Positions 17,701 to 25,300 of a DNA stretch of 27,728 nucleotides are shown piece after piece. Made by a program: the position numbers and the translations under genes. Position 1 is the first letter of the stretch, and every line of letters starts with the position of its first letter. This DNA is from a virus, in IMG/VR virus record IMGVR_UViG_3300021425_000141, positions 1-27,728 of that record. One strand, written 5' to 3'. The notes under the pieces are model-generated. The model saw only the letters and a list, made by a program, of their open reading frames with translations, did not search any database and was not told the origin of the DNA.

Positions 17701-17727
17701 AGAGATACTGGTGCCCTAGAGTTATAA
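5761..17727 (+). CDS. Giant baseplate/tail protein at the gene 7 position, with YHYH domain (3988 aa)
   Basis: Position between gp6 and gp8 and an N-terminus typical of cyanophages (GFGERVKIQQIIENQLPEFI, then KFVEFLKQYYISQEYQGGP and ARGFYESKGTDESFRILFN) make this the functional stand-in for wedge protein gp7, but T4 gp7 is only about 1030 aa. The rest is mostly beta-rich repeats. Type A, H-G-(x)n-Y-x-V-x-x-(D/E)-N-x-(F/I)-(R/K), centres on residues 837, 960, 1808 and 2933, with shorter relatives near 1749 and 3373. Type B, G-x-x-Y stretches, lies near 741, 1067, 1111, 1150, 2114, 3285, 3314 and 3457. Type C, ST-x-GF...ID-x-EIITY...RG, lies near 82-150, 340 and 3058. A YHYH-type domain spans about 1235-1346 (WAYDGNPIYG at 1241; LD-x-YNGRFG; GVYAYF at 1318; FPYFIGHNY at 1338). 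FINGI/FNNGILQ-P motifs lie at 3217 and 3622. GAGG T (5750-5754) gives a Shine-Dalgarno 6 nt before ATG. No frameshift is seen. Confidence 0.8.
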   Translation: MQNAGFGERVKIQQIIENQLPEFILGENPKFVEFLKQYYISQEYQGGPVDIADNLDRYLKLDNLTPEVIRGNTHLTESITSTSDTINVASTKGFPPKYGLIRIDNEIITYTDSTETTFDGCIRGFSGVTDYHAELNQEELVFESTSAADHASESIIYNLSSLFLQEFYTKLKFSLTPGLENLDFAENLNVANFVKEARGFYESKGTDESFRILFNVLYNESPTIINLEDFLLKPSDASYIRRSVVVVRPLSGSVNGLEGQTIYKSTDNVTTASVSEIESFTRQGVTYYKLNLFVGYDDTNPTITGTFDVTQNTRVIDDVTISGTEPIHTISVDSTVGFDDNGLIYSNHKPIYYTEKTLNQFLGCYTNESEPILIDKTDYVHGSNTYYGYADGDENQKVEFLITGVLSNAVIDNQKFNFKSGDIISPKSLGTTVSKDGSKLSIFTNAWLYNTSTRYQIDTFSGSTITTKVSIDRNTLKAGDKVEILSRNTEIVPVGFDDITILSIAEDGTITLNVSTTPLAIPGTSYDVRRLLKKATSSTADIQYGNNVVSSDVQNVYIDKEDVVYVASNSLPGYEITSPIFEYEISSLDEFDNASQGYGVIRFNDVVSFLTGDKVSYIASESSPISELTDEFYFVEVLSDKRSIKLYQNGVTIPSTDFLRFGSSNTVGSGNKIILFEQRSKTINPQKILKKIDLKQEVEDNVSSDILPGALGMLKNGAEIFTFKTNDKIYYGPLESINILNGGKDYDVINPPLLEIPGTADISPVIIGSVKSVYVDPQDFDFEKIISIDLTGGNGSGAKFEPVVEKFARQIEFDAREFTLGGGLDIVNERITFTKPHGLIDGQEITYNRVNNLAIGIEPFQGSNADSGESLIDGSIYYPEIINDRTIRIYKNYSDFFTGINTVGFTTIGNSGIHKFKLETKNRLSEIRVTEGGEGFAYRNLKVNTSGISTTNHFIEFENHGFSEGEIIEYTPDGTSISGVSSTTKYKVLFIDENKFRISDAGVDGIDNTNYDRRKYVKFDNAGTGRHHFSYPEISMIVNFSSPGAGNTSIVATPVIRGSIDQIYTFDKGQDYGTTTLNVHSRPKISVLNGKQAQFSAVVENGQISRVRILYGGLDYYSTPDLVVESPTGIGAVLRPVIKNGTIIDVIIVTGGLNYVNGTTAIYPVSAGSGAIFQANVRPLTVNSSIKFGIQNEFYRDPASEIITTGSNGLQYAVVSYSQNIKNQLGDNDDLEGKHSDIIGWAYDGNPIYGSFGYSNPDEINSTVRRLTPSYEITNVENRPSTSIFPRGYFVEDYKYTATNDLDQYNGRFGKTKDFPDGVYAYFATTELNADKQTVGKFPYFIGHNYKSEYIKENDNLDQSFDLNSTNVLRNTLPYGVSNEYADNDFLIESNEVIKQETLIESVSAGGVNGYEVIKPGTDYSIGDRVTFELESGTSPFIKVSEIQGKDIEAIRTDITSYDDTIITWKNDSKIIFTIYPYHDFNNGDNINITGVSTDSIDIQGSYEVGVTTVTSLLSAQLNEFNMTGFTTDVFVNYVPENVSVGNTVTIDDEFFQIIGVNSKQNILTLRRDNLGVAHTFGTQVRYLPYQFEINKEMEAFTSNIPKRVNFNPQKSVGVGIVTGTGVTLDYTVGLTTYQTFVETKSIFLQNHPFKTGDKVTIKKPTASDAIPIQVPNVGTLDVPDTISELFVIRKTADFIGLVTTVGLTSESQGVFFQNNGSDNFDYVIETIEDNITVTSERINAVVSVSTSHNLERGDEISLEVKPNINVGIGTTNKILVKYLNNNLIVNPISFSTTEVNSQKNTITVEGHSYVTGQKVFYDSGDDIISGLSTGEYFVYKVDENTIRLAETYLDATSVPPLLVGFENTGGDLQFVAAVNPPIANYKNNNLIFDVSDDSLQGYDFKFFYDNSFENEFDSFTSNGTFVVTGVGGSVGFSSIARVNLNFSETTPEVLYYNLTQDGIPINTTDNDVSHHSEILFRDSLYNSDHKVIGTTTTEFSVALRQLPESLVYLKEDCDVIKYTTKSQTATGGIENLNIVSQGYGIKSLPVFTGVKSTDGAGAFIVPVSDSIGNIISDKLRNEGYEYPSDNTVRPSAIIPQEVFLADSNTIDNIEIIFGGQNYSSAPDVVLVNTDTREVIESGYIRAKVSGSSITDLDIEFPANGLPIKPVTMKTINNSNGINIDKVEYSQSGIVTCTITTPIFGFTQQPLEQGQEIFVEGIEKVSGSTGDGVNSTDLGFNFFRITQYYATNPVRFEYDVSDYTNNGGNIKFIQEGYATVIKKDNYPEFKVNQKGSQFLIDESLSVISDAQITSNDLKVISADSNIIRVLGSRILKVGERISGNSSSSAGTIDFIRNSTGSYNTSWTNLKSFDWKYNIGKLNENAQVLPDNDYYQNLSYAIKSSKSWDEIVGNVNSLVHTTGMKNFADMQFTESTSSGISTETLESFAMVTNSYVNDLRVDRINYFDSVIDINVSGNVSRFLKFKNTYLLDFLLCKTNNVIAIDDISSQFSSRNDIKSDAQNLSFLNSANNYNRFYVQSRDLITNQIQFSEIISLNTNNQVYTLFKSDLSNFEYNIADIEPVFDSNFEYFLKVTANDPDNAAIVFKTLNETISGVSLTSGNVDLNMIQIEAISCNAPVGVNTTLFSLPADDFDAAHVSVHIKNVDNSKMNYVELYVTHDNVDTYMNEFFFDSDGEQSFDVLGEFSADIVDGNFILEYQNTVNEGLVARSKTIGFGNVTEGDGDYRFKTDDQPIGSERSLLYQTFNTEVSAGTTAIFELEATVFAAVKSVISVGQGENSAVHQITTICDGEDAYIMQNPFLSVGPESGIGTFGANYDSNTGEFSLIFTPDSYFDVTRVKALNTQFYKDFDFINETPDLEYDPYIEDVKLTSYYGVNADLGINFDFSAKVDGVDIFAKTFNPNSSAVNYTTNEFNLNSHFFQPYEELIYTPQSSFIGVGTEPIEIEELEVSAGVLTTHLPTQVFAIKIDQNTFKLATTRENAIAGIAITLTSPGVGNAHILEMKKKNEKALITLSNVVQAPIAFTYIQHDLAGNGGSVSIGQTFFALSAISSIKPTDILLIEDEYVRVENVGLSNNTTGPITFSGNVPLVEVSRGVLGTDPAEHLDGTRCDLYRGSFNIVKNNIHFTEPPRGNQLDLLGPDESKLPRERATFSGRVFLRQDYDSNQVYDDISEQFTGVGQTFTLTRSGLNTVGLGTSGGSGLVFINGIFQAPTTENNSSNNYIIEEDLNLGISSITFSGVEVNDEIFITDNDVNQNQLPRGGLIVSYGSTPGLGYAPLEGARVTPVLNSSGSIIDLNVLDHGSGYREPVAIAVTDLSYEHRFVRSDTNAVSATTGGPFTPSGADYDSLTGVLVLTIADHGLAGTDTILIADNSIYFTCARDNFASEHSYPRPTDPASGVNLPITSFTNNTITVNVGPGGGTGTDGVISAVVGVGGTLIFTIDNSGTGYIDPVVDIEDPVYENMEIIGVSRLGEGATTDTGVGLLVNVEIGAAKTSVGIGSTLFEVSNFQITRTGYGFKRGDIFTVDGLVTDRHLTEPVEQFQISILDTFTDSFSATQLGELDYIDSIAPYQDGERVRFPLIYKGENLSFQKDELDPESSSIDLNNVLVIFNNGILQEPGSSYFFDGGSTFIFAVPPKESDNVQIFFYRGTRGVDSIQFEIDETIKVGDTVQVISSNQIESTISQEKRKVYTIDSVDVIQTDAYPFQGIDPVNYKPVHWTKQKADLIINNQGISKARDSIAAQVYPTSNVIASIDSTSTTFWLDSGELWNYEDDAVLSTDALLYTNKEAVGMGTTMASINYETVLDIKDINSFVAQVVGITTVPGVGGADVAIQFTLERDPFAFPGFEVGDYFYISKTSVGTGNVSIEDNDTEIVATSTAFCDNIYKVAEWTELTGVIKANVRSDSPVTGLTSTGSLLYPCGTISFARLSGISRRPNNPLSIDISGYTSSNSGLSTYPILQRRDAGLRDTGALEL

Positions 17728-17730
17728 ATA
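17723..17730 (+). promoter_or_regulatory. Perfect T4-type late promoter TATAAATA before gene 8
   Basis: TATAAATA matches the T4 late consensus at all eight positions and contains the TAA stop (17725-17727) of the giant gene. It is 20 nt before the gene 8 ATG at 17751. An independent start here would let gp8 and the following genes be made without transcribing the 12-kb gene upstream. The leader would be very short. Confidence 0.7.
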
Positions 17731-17750
17731 TAAGAAAAAACGTTATATAG

Positions 17751-19325
17751 ATGTCCGCACTTGTAACAGACCAGTTCCGAATTGAAAATTCTGCGAACTT
17801 CGTTGAGTCAGTAAATGACTCAGATAACTCCTACTATGTTTGGTTGGGACTACCAAATCCCAACCTTTATACTGGTTTTGCCAGGAACCTTAATTGGAAA
17901 GGTTCTGAAGGTGTAACTGCAGGCATAGTACCTAATCCAATTGATAATGGCAGTTATCTATCTCAATATAAAGATACCTTGCTCTTTGGAAAAAGAATCA
18001 CATCTTCTAACGTAAAGAGGGTTGTGAAAAGAGTTGATTGGGTGAAGGGTAAAAAGTATGACATGTATCGTCATGATTATAGTGATGTCAATCTATCCAC
18101 AGTTTCTAAAACTGCAAGATTGTATAATTCAGAGTTCTATGTAATTAATAGCGACTTCAACGTATACATTTGCATTTCGAATGGTTCTGGCGGAAAATCA
18201 AACCAAGCAAATCAGTCACAATATGAACCAACCTTTACAGATCTAGAACCATCAATTGCTGAGAATGGATCTGATGGTTACGTTTGGAAGTATCTTTTCT
18301 CTATCTCACCATCAGATATTATCAAATTTGACTCTACTGAGTATATCACTCTTCCAGACAATTGGGCAAGCAATACAAATAGCAGTATTGTATCTGTAAG
18401 AGAGAATGGAAACTCTGATGATAATCAGAACCAAATTAAAACGGTCTTTATTGATAATGATGGTGCAGGATATTCTTCTGGAGAAGTCAATATTCTAGGA
18501 GATGGTACAGGTGGTAGAGTATTCATTGAAGTAAATGCTTCTGGGGAAATCACCGATGCAACTGTTACTTCAGGTGGAAGTGGATATACTTATGGTATTG
18601 TTGATCTGGGACCACTTCAACCAGCAGGATCAATTTCGGATCCAGCAAAGTTAATTCCAATTATCCCACCATCTAAGGGACATGGTTACGATATTTACAA
18701 GGAACTGGGTGCTGATAAAGTTTTAGTTTATGCTCGATTTGATGATGCTACTAGAGATTTCCCAACAAATACAGCATTCTGTCAGATTGGTCTAATTAAA
18801 AATCCATCTAATGTAGGTTCTGGACAAACTTTCTATGGTGGAGAGTTTTCAAACCTTGGGGCAGTGATGTTCGACCAAGTTAATGAGTTCGTTCCACAGG
18901 TAGGAGAAAAAATCACTCAAACTGTAGATGCAACCGATACCGCTAAAGGTTATGTTGCTTCTTATGACGCTGATACTAAAGTATTAAAATATTTTAAAGA
19001 TAGATCTCTATTCAATTCAACCAGTCAAGATGAAACTGATTACATCGGGATTTCATTAGGTGCTAAAGCAAACGTAGAGTTTGTCAATTCGGGTCAAAAT
19101 ATTATTGGAGAAACAAGCGGATTCTCAGGATCTGTTGCTAATTTTACAGGAATTACTACATCAGTAAACAATTCAATTATTAATCTTGGGGTTGATTTTA
19201 CTAATGGACTCGCAACTTCTGAGATAAATAAAAAGACAGGAGATATTCTCTACGTTGATAATAGACCTCTTGTCTTTAGGAATGATAGGCAAAAAGAAGA
19301 CATCAAAATTATTCTCGAATTTTAA
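17751..19325 (+). CDS. 8: Baseplate wedge subunit gp8, expanded with a repeat insert
   Basis: This 524-aa protein is the gp8 counterpart (T4: 334 aa), a dimeric wedge component that links gp7 and gp10 to gp6 in the baseplate. The conserved landmarks line up with T4 gp8: an N-terminal TDQFRIENSANF (T4 TSKFRTEKMLNF), VDWVKGKKYD near 96 (T4 RDWGDTRYPD), and SDGYVWKYLFSISPSDI near 174 (T4 GDGYVWEYLFEIPPDV), followed by EYITLP. After residue 235 it departs: two G-x-G-Y beta repeats (235-288) and then PPSKGHGYDIYKELGADKVL (about 304-323). This insertion explains most of the extra length and resembles repeats in both giant neighbours. The late-promoter box lies 20 nt upstream; the next gene starts 3 nt after the stop. 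Confidence 0.92.
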   Translation: MSALVTDQFRIENSANFVESVNDSDNSYYVWLGLPNPNLYTGFARNLNWKGSEGVTAGIVPNPIDNGSYLSQYKDTLLFGKRITSSNVKRVVKRVDWVKGKKYDMYRHDYSDVNLSTVSKTARLYNSEFYVINSDFNVYICISNGSGGKSNQANQSQYEPTFTDLEPSIAENGSDGYVWKYLFSISPSDIIKFDSTEYITLPDNWASNTNSSIVSVRENGNSDDNQNQIKTVFIDNDGAGYSSGEVNILGDGTGGRVFIEVNASGEITDATVTSGGSGYTYGIVDLGPLQPAGSISDPAKLIPIIPPSKGHGYDIYKELGADKVLVYARFDDATRDFPTNTAFCQIGLIKNPSNVGSGQTFYGGEFSNLGAVMFDQVNEFVPQVGEKITQTVDATDTAKGYVASYDADTKVLKYFKDRSLFNSTSQDETDYIGISLGAKANVEFVNSGQNIIGETSGFSGSVANFTGITTSVNNSIINLGVDFTNGLATSEINKKTGDILYVDNRPLVFRNDRQKEDIKIILEF

Positions 19326-19328
19326 GAA

Positions 19329-22300
19329 ATGGCACAAAAAACAGATTTAAACGTAAATCCATATTTTGACGATTTTGATGCAGACAAGAATTTTTACAAA
19401 GTTCTATTTAAGCCTGGAACTCCAGTTCAGTCAAGAGAACTAAACAATATTCAGTCAATCCTGCAAAATCAGATTGAGGCATTTGGAAGTCACATCTTTA
19501 AGGAAGGATCGTTAGTAATTCCTGGTGCTATTTCATATGATCCTCAGTATTATGCAGTTAAACTGAATCAAAATTTTTCAAATATTGATATCCAAGCATA
19601 TATCAGACAATATCTTGGAAAAATTATCGAAGGTCAAGATTCTGGAGTCACAGCATCAGTTCAGAGAATAGAAATTCCTGATGCTATCAATAATCTTGAC
19701 TCTATTACATTATATGTCAAGTATCTTGCGGCAAATAATAATAACGAAATCTCTCCATTTACCGATGGGGAGATATTGACATGTGATGAGAGTATTATTT
19801 ACGGCAACAATACAGTAATTAATGCTGGAGCAGGTTTTGCATCTCTAATTTCTTTAGATGCTGCTTCAACAGGATCTGCAGTTTCTGTTAGTGATGGAAT
19901 TTACTTTGTCAGAGGAACTTTTGCTAAGATCTTCAAAGAGACAATTATCCTAGATTATTATACGAATACCCCAACCTACAGAGTAGGTATTAAAGTATCT
20001 GAAGAGATTATCAGCGCAAAAGATGATCCTTCCCTGTATGATAATGCAAAAGGATTCAATAACTATTCTGCACCTGGTTCAGATAGATTTAAGTTAAATC
20101 TTTCTCTGACCAAAAAATCAATTGATAGTGTTGATACTGATACTGATTTTATTGAGATTCTGAGAATTGTAGACGGAGAGATCAAAAAAGTATCCGTACA
20201 ATCTCAATATAATCTAATCAGAGATTATCTTGCAAAAAGAACATACGATGAATCAGGAAACTATGCAGTTACTCCTTTCGGAATTTCTGCTCACGAAACC
20301 TTAAATGATAATCGTGGAAATGATGGTTTATTCTTTGAAGGTGAATCCACAGATCAAGGTAATACACCTACAGATGACTTAATGTCAATTAAGTTATCTC
20401 CAGGTAAAGTATATGTTAGAGGTTATGATGTTGAAAAAACAGTAACTTCTATTATTGACGTTAGAAAACCAAGGCAAACTGTAGAGAATCCAGAACAAAC
20501 TGTAAATTTGCAGTTAGGAAATCTACTTAGATTAAACAATGTTCTTGGAACACCAAAACAGAATGCTCCTATTCAACTGCACTCTGCGAGAAGATCTACT
20601 GGAACAACAATTCCTTCACCATCAACATATATTGGTCAGGCAAGAGTATATAATTTCTCTCTAACTGATGCTCCATATACAGACGAAGCAACATCATGGG
20701 ATTGCTATCTGTATGACCTGCAGATGTTTACAACTATTCAAACTTCATCTGATTTTGCTGCGGGAACTGTTCATGAAGGTTCTAGAGTCAGAGGAGAAAG
20801 TAGTGGTGCGCTTGGATTTGCCGTTACTGCTCCAGTAGGTTCTACACTCACAGTAACTCAAGTATCTGGAACCTTTATTAAAGGTGAAAGAGTCATTATC
20901 GATGAGAATGAGAACATTAAGAGATCTACTTCTTCAGTAACTTCTTGGGGTGTTGATGATGTAAAGCAATTTTATATGTCTAGCACTGTAAGTGGATTTA
21001 ATTCCAATTTCCTTGCAGATACTATTTTAGAAAGAAGATTACCTCTAGGATTTAATGCATCAGATAGTTTGTTTATTGACGGTGCAGGAAACGCAACTTG
21101 CCCAGGTAAGTTCTTCAATGGTAAAGTTAAAGTAGGAGATATTGTAAGATATACTGTTGGAACAGAAACTGATGAAATTTATAACGTAGTTTCTTCAGTA
21201 TCACCAACTGGTAATAGTATTGGATTGAGTTCTGTAATAGCAGTTCCTGGAGTATGTCAAGGTACTGTTCAATCAAGTATTACTGCATCATCGTTCTCAA
21301 TTGGAAAGACAGAAATTAAGAATAGCGATATTGATGGTCTGTATGTAACCCTCAATCAAGATAATGTTGCAACTTTAGATCTAAACAATTCGGATTTAAT
21401 CTTTACAAAACAAAGAGTATTACAAAAAGAAACAGGTGGTGCTGGTCAAATTACTCTTAACGTAACTGAATTCGACGTTCCAATAGGATCTAATTTCTTA
21501 TCTTTTGACCAAGAAAGATACTTCATTCAATATGATGATGGAACTATCCAATCATTGAGTTCTGAGAAATTTACTTATGGTAGTGGAACTGTAACTATTA
21601 GAGGTTTAGATCTAAATAAAACCACTAATATGATTGTTGCCACTTTTGAAAAACCAACAATCTCTAGTAAAATTAAAGTCAATAGAAAATCTGAAATTCT
21701 AGAAGTCACTCTTTCTAAGAATCAAGAATCAGGTTCTACAGAAGGATCTACAGTTAATGATGGTTTAACATATAATGCCTACTATGGATTAAGAGTTCAA
21801 GATAGAGAGATCTCTCTGAACTACCCAGATGTAAACTCTGTTCTTGCTGTTTATGAATCTCTAAATTCTGATGCTCCAATTTTAGATAAACTTACATTCA
21901 GTAGCATTTTTGCTATTGGAGATAATGCTATTGTTGGCGAAAATATCTTAGGTCCAGAATCAAAAACTCTTGCAAGAGTAGTTAGAAGATCAGTTAACAG
22001 TGTTGATATTATATATCTGAATGATAATAGATTCTTAAAAAATGAGTTAGTAACATTCCAAGAATCAAATATTGAAGCAGAAATTGATTCCAATACTCCA
22101 GGAAAATACTTAAATATCTCCAATAAATTTAGATTAGATTCTGCTCAAAGAGAACAGTTCTACGATTATTCTAGAATCGTAAGAAAAGTTGGAGAAAATT
22201 CTCCATCAAAACGTTTAATGGTTGTATTTGATCACTTTGTTGTAGATAATGAGGATGAAGGTGATCTCTTTACAGTCATGAGTTATGATGAGAGAGATTA

Positions 22301-25300
22301 TAAGACCAGAGTTCCTCTTATTGGACCAGAAAAATTAAGAGCAAGTGATACTCTAGATTTTAGACCTAGTGTTCCTGTATTTACTGGAACTACTTCATCT
22401 CCATTCTTCTTTGGTTCTAGAGATTTTACAAATTCAATTCCAGTTAATGTTTCTCCAGAAGAAACAATTCAAGTTTCTTACACATATTATATTGGAAGAC
22501 AAGACAAACTTTATATCAGCAAAGATGGTGAGTTTGTCTACCTCCAAGGGAATGATTCGCCAGATCCATCCGCACCAATAAAAGATGGTGACCTGATGGA
22601 GTTAGCAACCTTTACTCTCCCACCATATCTCTATGATATAGATCAAGTTGGAGTATCTCTTCGTGAAAATAGAAGATATACGATGAGAGATATTGGTTCT
22701 ATTGAAAGTAGAGTCACTAATCTTGAGAACGTAACATCACTATCTTTACTAGAACTAAGCACAAAAACATTAGAAGTTCAGGACTCTGAAGGTTTCAATA
22801 GATTTAAATCTGGTTTCTTTGTAGATGATTTCAGATCTCTTGATAGATCTAATCTTGGATATACTTTGGCAGAGATTGATGATACTGATACTGATGCTGG
22901 TCTTGTTCCAACAATATCAAGAAATAGCATTCCAAACTATCTTGCTCCTTCAGAGAGCATTATTGATGAACAGATTGACCTCTCTGTTGACTACGACCTG
23001 TTTGATCCAGGAGTAGTTAAGAGAAATGAAACTGTTATGCTCAAATACACTAGCAAAAAGTGGATTGAGCAACCTCTAGCAACCCGTGTAGAAAATGTAA
23101 ACCCATTCCATGTTGTAGTATACCGTGGAACAATTGAATTAAGTCCCTCTAGAGATACTTGGACTAGAACAGTAGAACTACCAGATATCGTTAATAACGA
23201 AAGTCAAAGATTTACTATTCAACAGAATAGAACAAGAAGAGGACCAAATATTACAACAAGAGTCCCTAATGTTAGAAGACGAGGAGATACCGAAGTTACT
23301 GGACGTAGAGTTACTAACTCTTCTAGAATTACTAACAGACAGACAAATACAATTACTCTTAGATCTAGAGTATTAGTTGACACTCGGTCAGAAAGGTTTA
23401 TGAGATCCAGAAACACTGGATTTGCTGTTTCTAATCTGAAACCATATACTAGATACTATCAGTTCTTAGATGGAAATTCTCAGGTAGATTTTATTCCAAA
23501 ACTTTTGGAAATTTCTCCAAACTCCTCCTTAACTAATTTTGGTTCTACTTCATCTTTCAACCCAGGTGAAACTGTAAAAGGATACTTCAATGGAAGAAAT
23601 ATTCTTGAATTTAGAGTTGCAGCATCAAATCATAAAACTGGAAGATATGATAGTCCAAGTACTACTTTTGGAGTAAATCCTTATGAAAAAGGAGGAACTA
23701 TTTCTTCCAACTACAGTAATACCTCTAAAGTACTGAATGTCGATATCAATTCCTTATGCAGAGAAGCACAAGGAAAATATCGTGGTTATGTCGAAAAAGG
23801 TATGAAACTGGTTGGTCAGACCAGCGGTGCAGTAGCATATTTGAAGGATAAGCGTCTCATTACGGACAATTTTGGTGATCTATTTGGATCATTCTTCCTG
23901 AAAAATCCACTTAGAAATCCAGCACCTAGTGTAAGGATCAATACTGGAACAAAGAGCTACATCTTAAGTTCTAGTAAAACTAACGCAGAAGCAACTCCAG
24001 GAAGCACTACAATTTCAACTGCAGAGACAAATTACACTGCTGAAGGAACAATTCAAAGGTTCCAGACAACCATTACCAATATAACAACTACAGTTAGAAC
24101 AAGAACTAATACTAGAACTGTTCAAAGAAGAGTTACTGAGTTCTATGATCCACTTGCACAATCTTTCAGTGTTGGCGGAAGTGGAACAGCGAATGATGAT
24201 GAGCAGGGTGCATTCCTTAGCGGTGTCGATGTTTATTTCTCCACTAAGGATAGCGGAACTAACCCTGTAACAGTTCAGGTCAGAACAGTTGAACTTGGAA
24301 CACCAACCAGAGAAGTTCTTGGCATTCCTGTCGTTCTGAGACCAGATCAGGTCAATACTTCAGAAACAGGCACTGTTCCAACTCACGTTGATTTCCCATA
24401 TCCAATTTATCTTGCTCCAGGTCAAGAATATGCAATCGTTCTCGTAGCACCAGAAACTACTGGTTACGAAGTATTCATTGCAGAAATGGGCGAAAAGACA
24501 TTACAAACAGGCAATCTTCCAGATTCTGAATCTGTACTTTACACTCAACAGTTTGCACTTGGCAGTTTGTTCAAGTCCCAGAACGGATCTATTTGGACAG
24601 CAAATCAATATCAGGATATGAAGTTCACACTATATCGTTGTGAATTCACTCCAAATACACCTGCTACTGCATGGTTCTATAATCCAACTTTGGATGCAAG
24701 TAACGGATATATTCCAAATCTTGCAGAAAATCCAATTACGGTTATTCCTAGAAGATTAAAAGTTGGTATCACTACTACTAACAATCCTGCAACTATTTCT
24801 GCACTATCTGTTGGAAGAAGAGTTACTGATAGTGGTAAATCATATGTTTATGGAAACATCATTCAAACTGGCGGACCAGTTACTGCTGCTAATGTAGCAG
24901 CTACCGGAACTGGATATCCATCTTCATCAGATGTTCCAACATATAATATTGTTGGTGAAGGATCTGGTCTAACACTTGATTTAACAGTTAACTCTGAAGG
25001 AGAAATAACATCTGCTACTGTCAATAATGGAGGTAATGGTTATGAAGATGGTAATATTGTTGGTATTGTAACTGCTGCTCTCAACCCAACTACTGGTGTT
25101 GGAGGTCAAATTAGAGTCAGTGGTGTAACTGAATTAGATACTTTATTCCTTACTGATGTCCAGGGCGATTCATTCAATACAGACGGAACATCAGAATTAA
25201 TTTACGTCGATAACGGTGCTAATGTTCTTCTCTCTGGAGTAGACATTCTATCTTCCAGCACTATTTCTCCAATATTTGATGGAGCACATATTTTTGTAAA

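Noticed and set aside
5761-17727. Assembly fusion of several genes into the giant frame
   Set aside because: The frame is uninterrupted, repeat types are interleaved along it, and no internal ribosome site with start was evident. Virion proteomics could still show processing.
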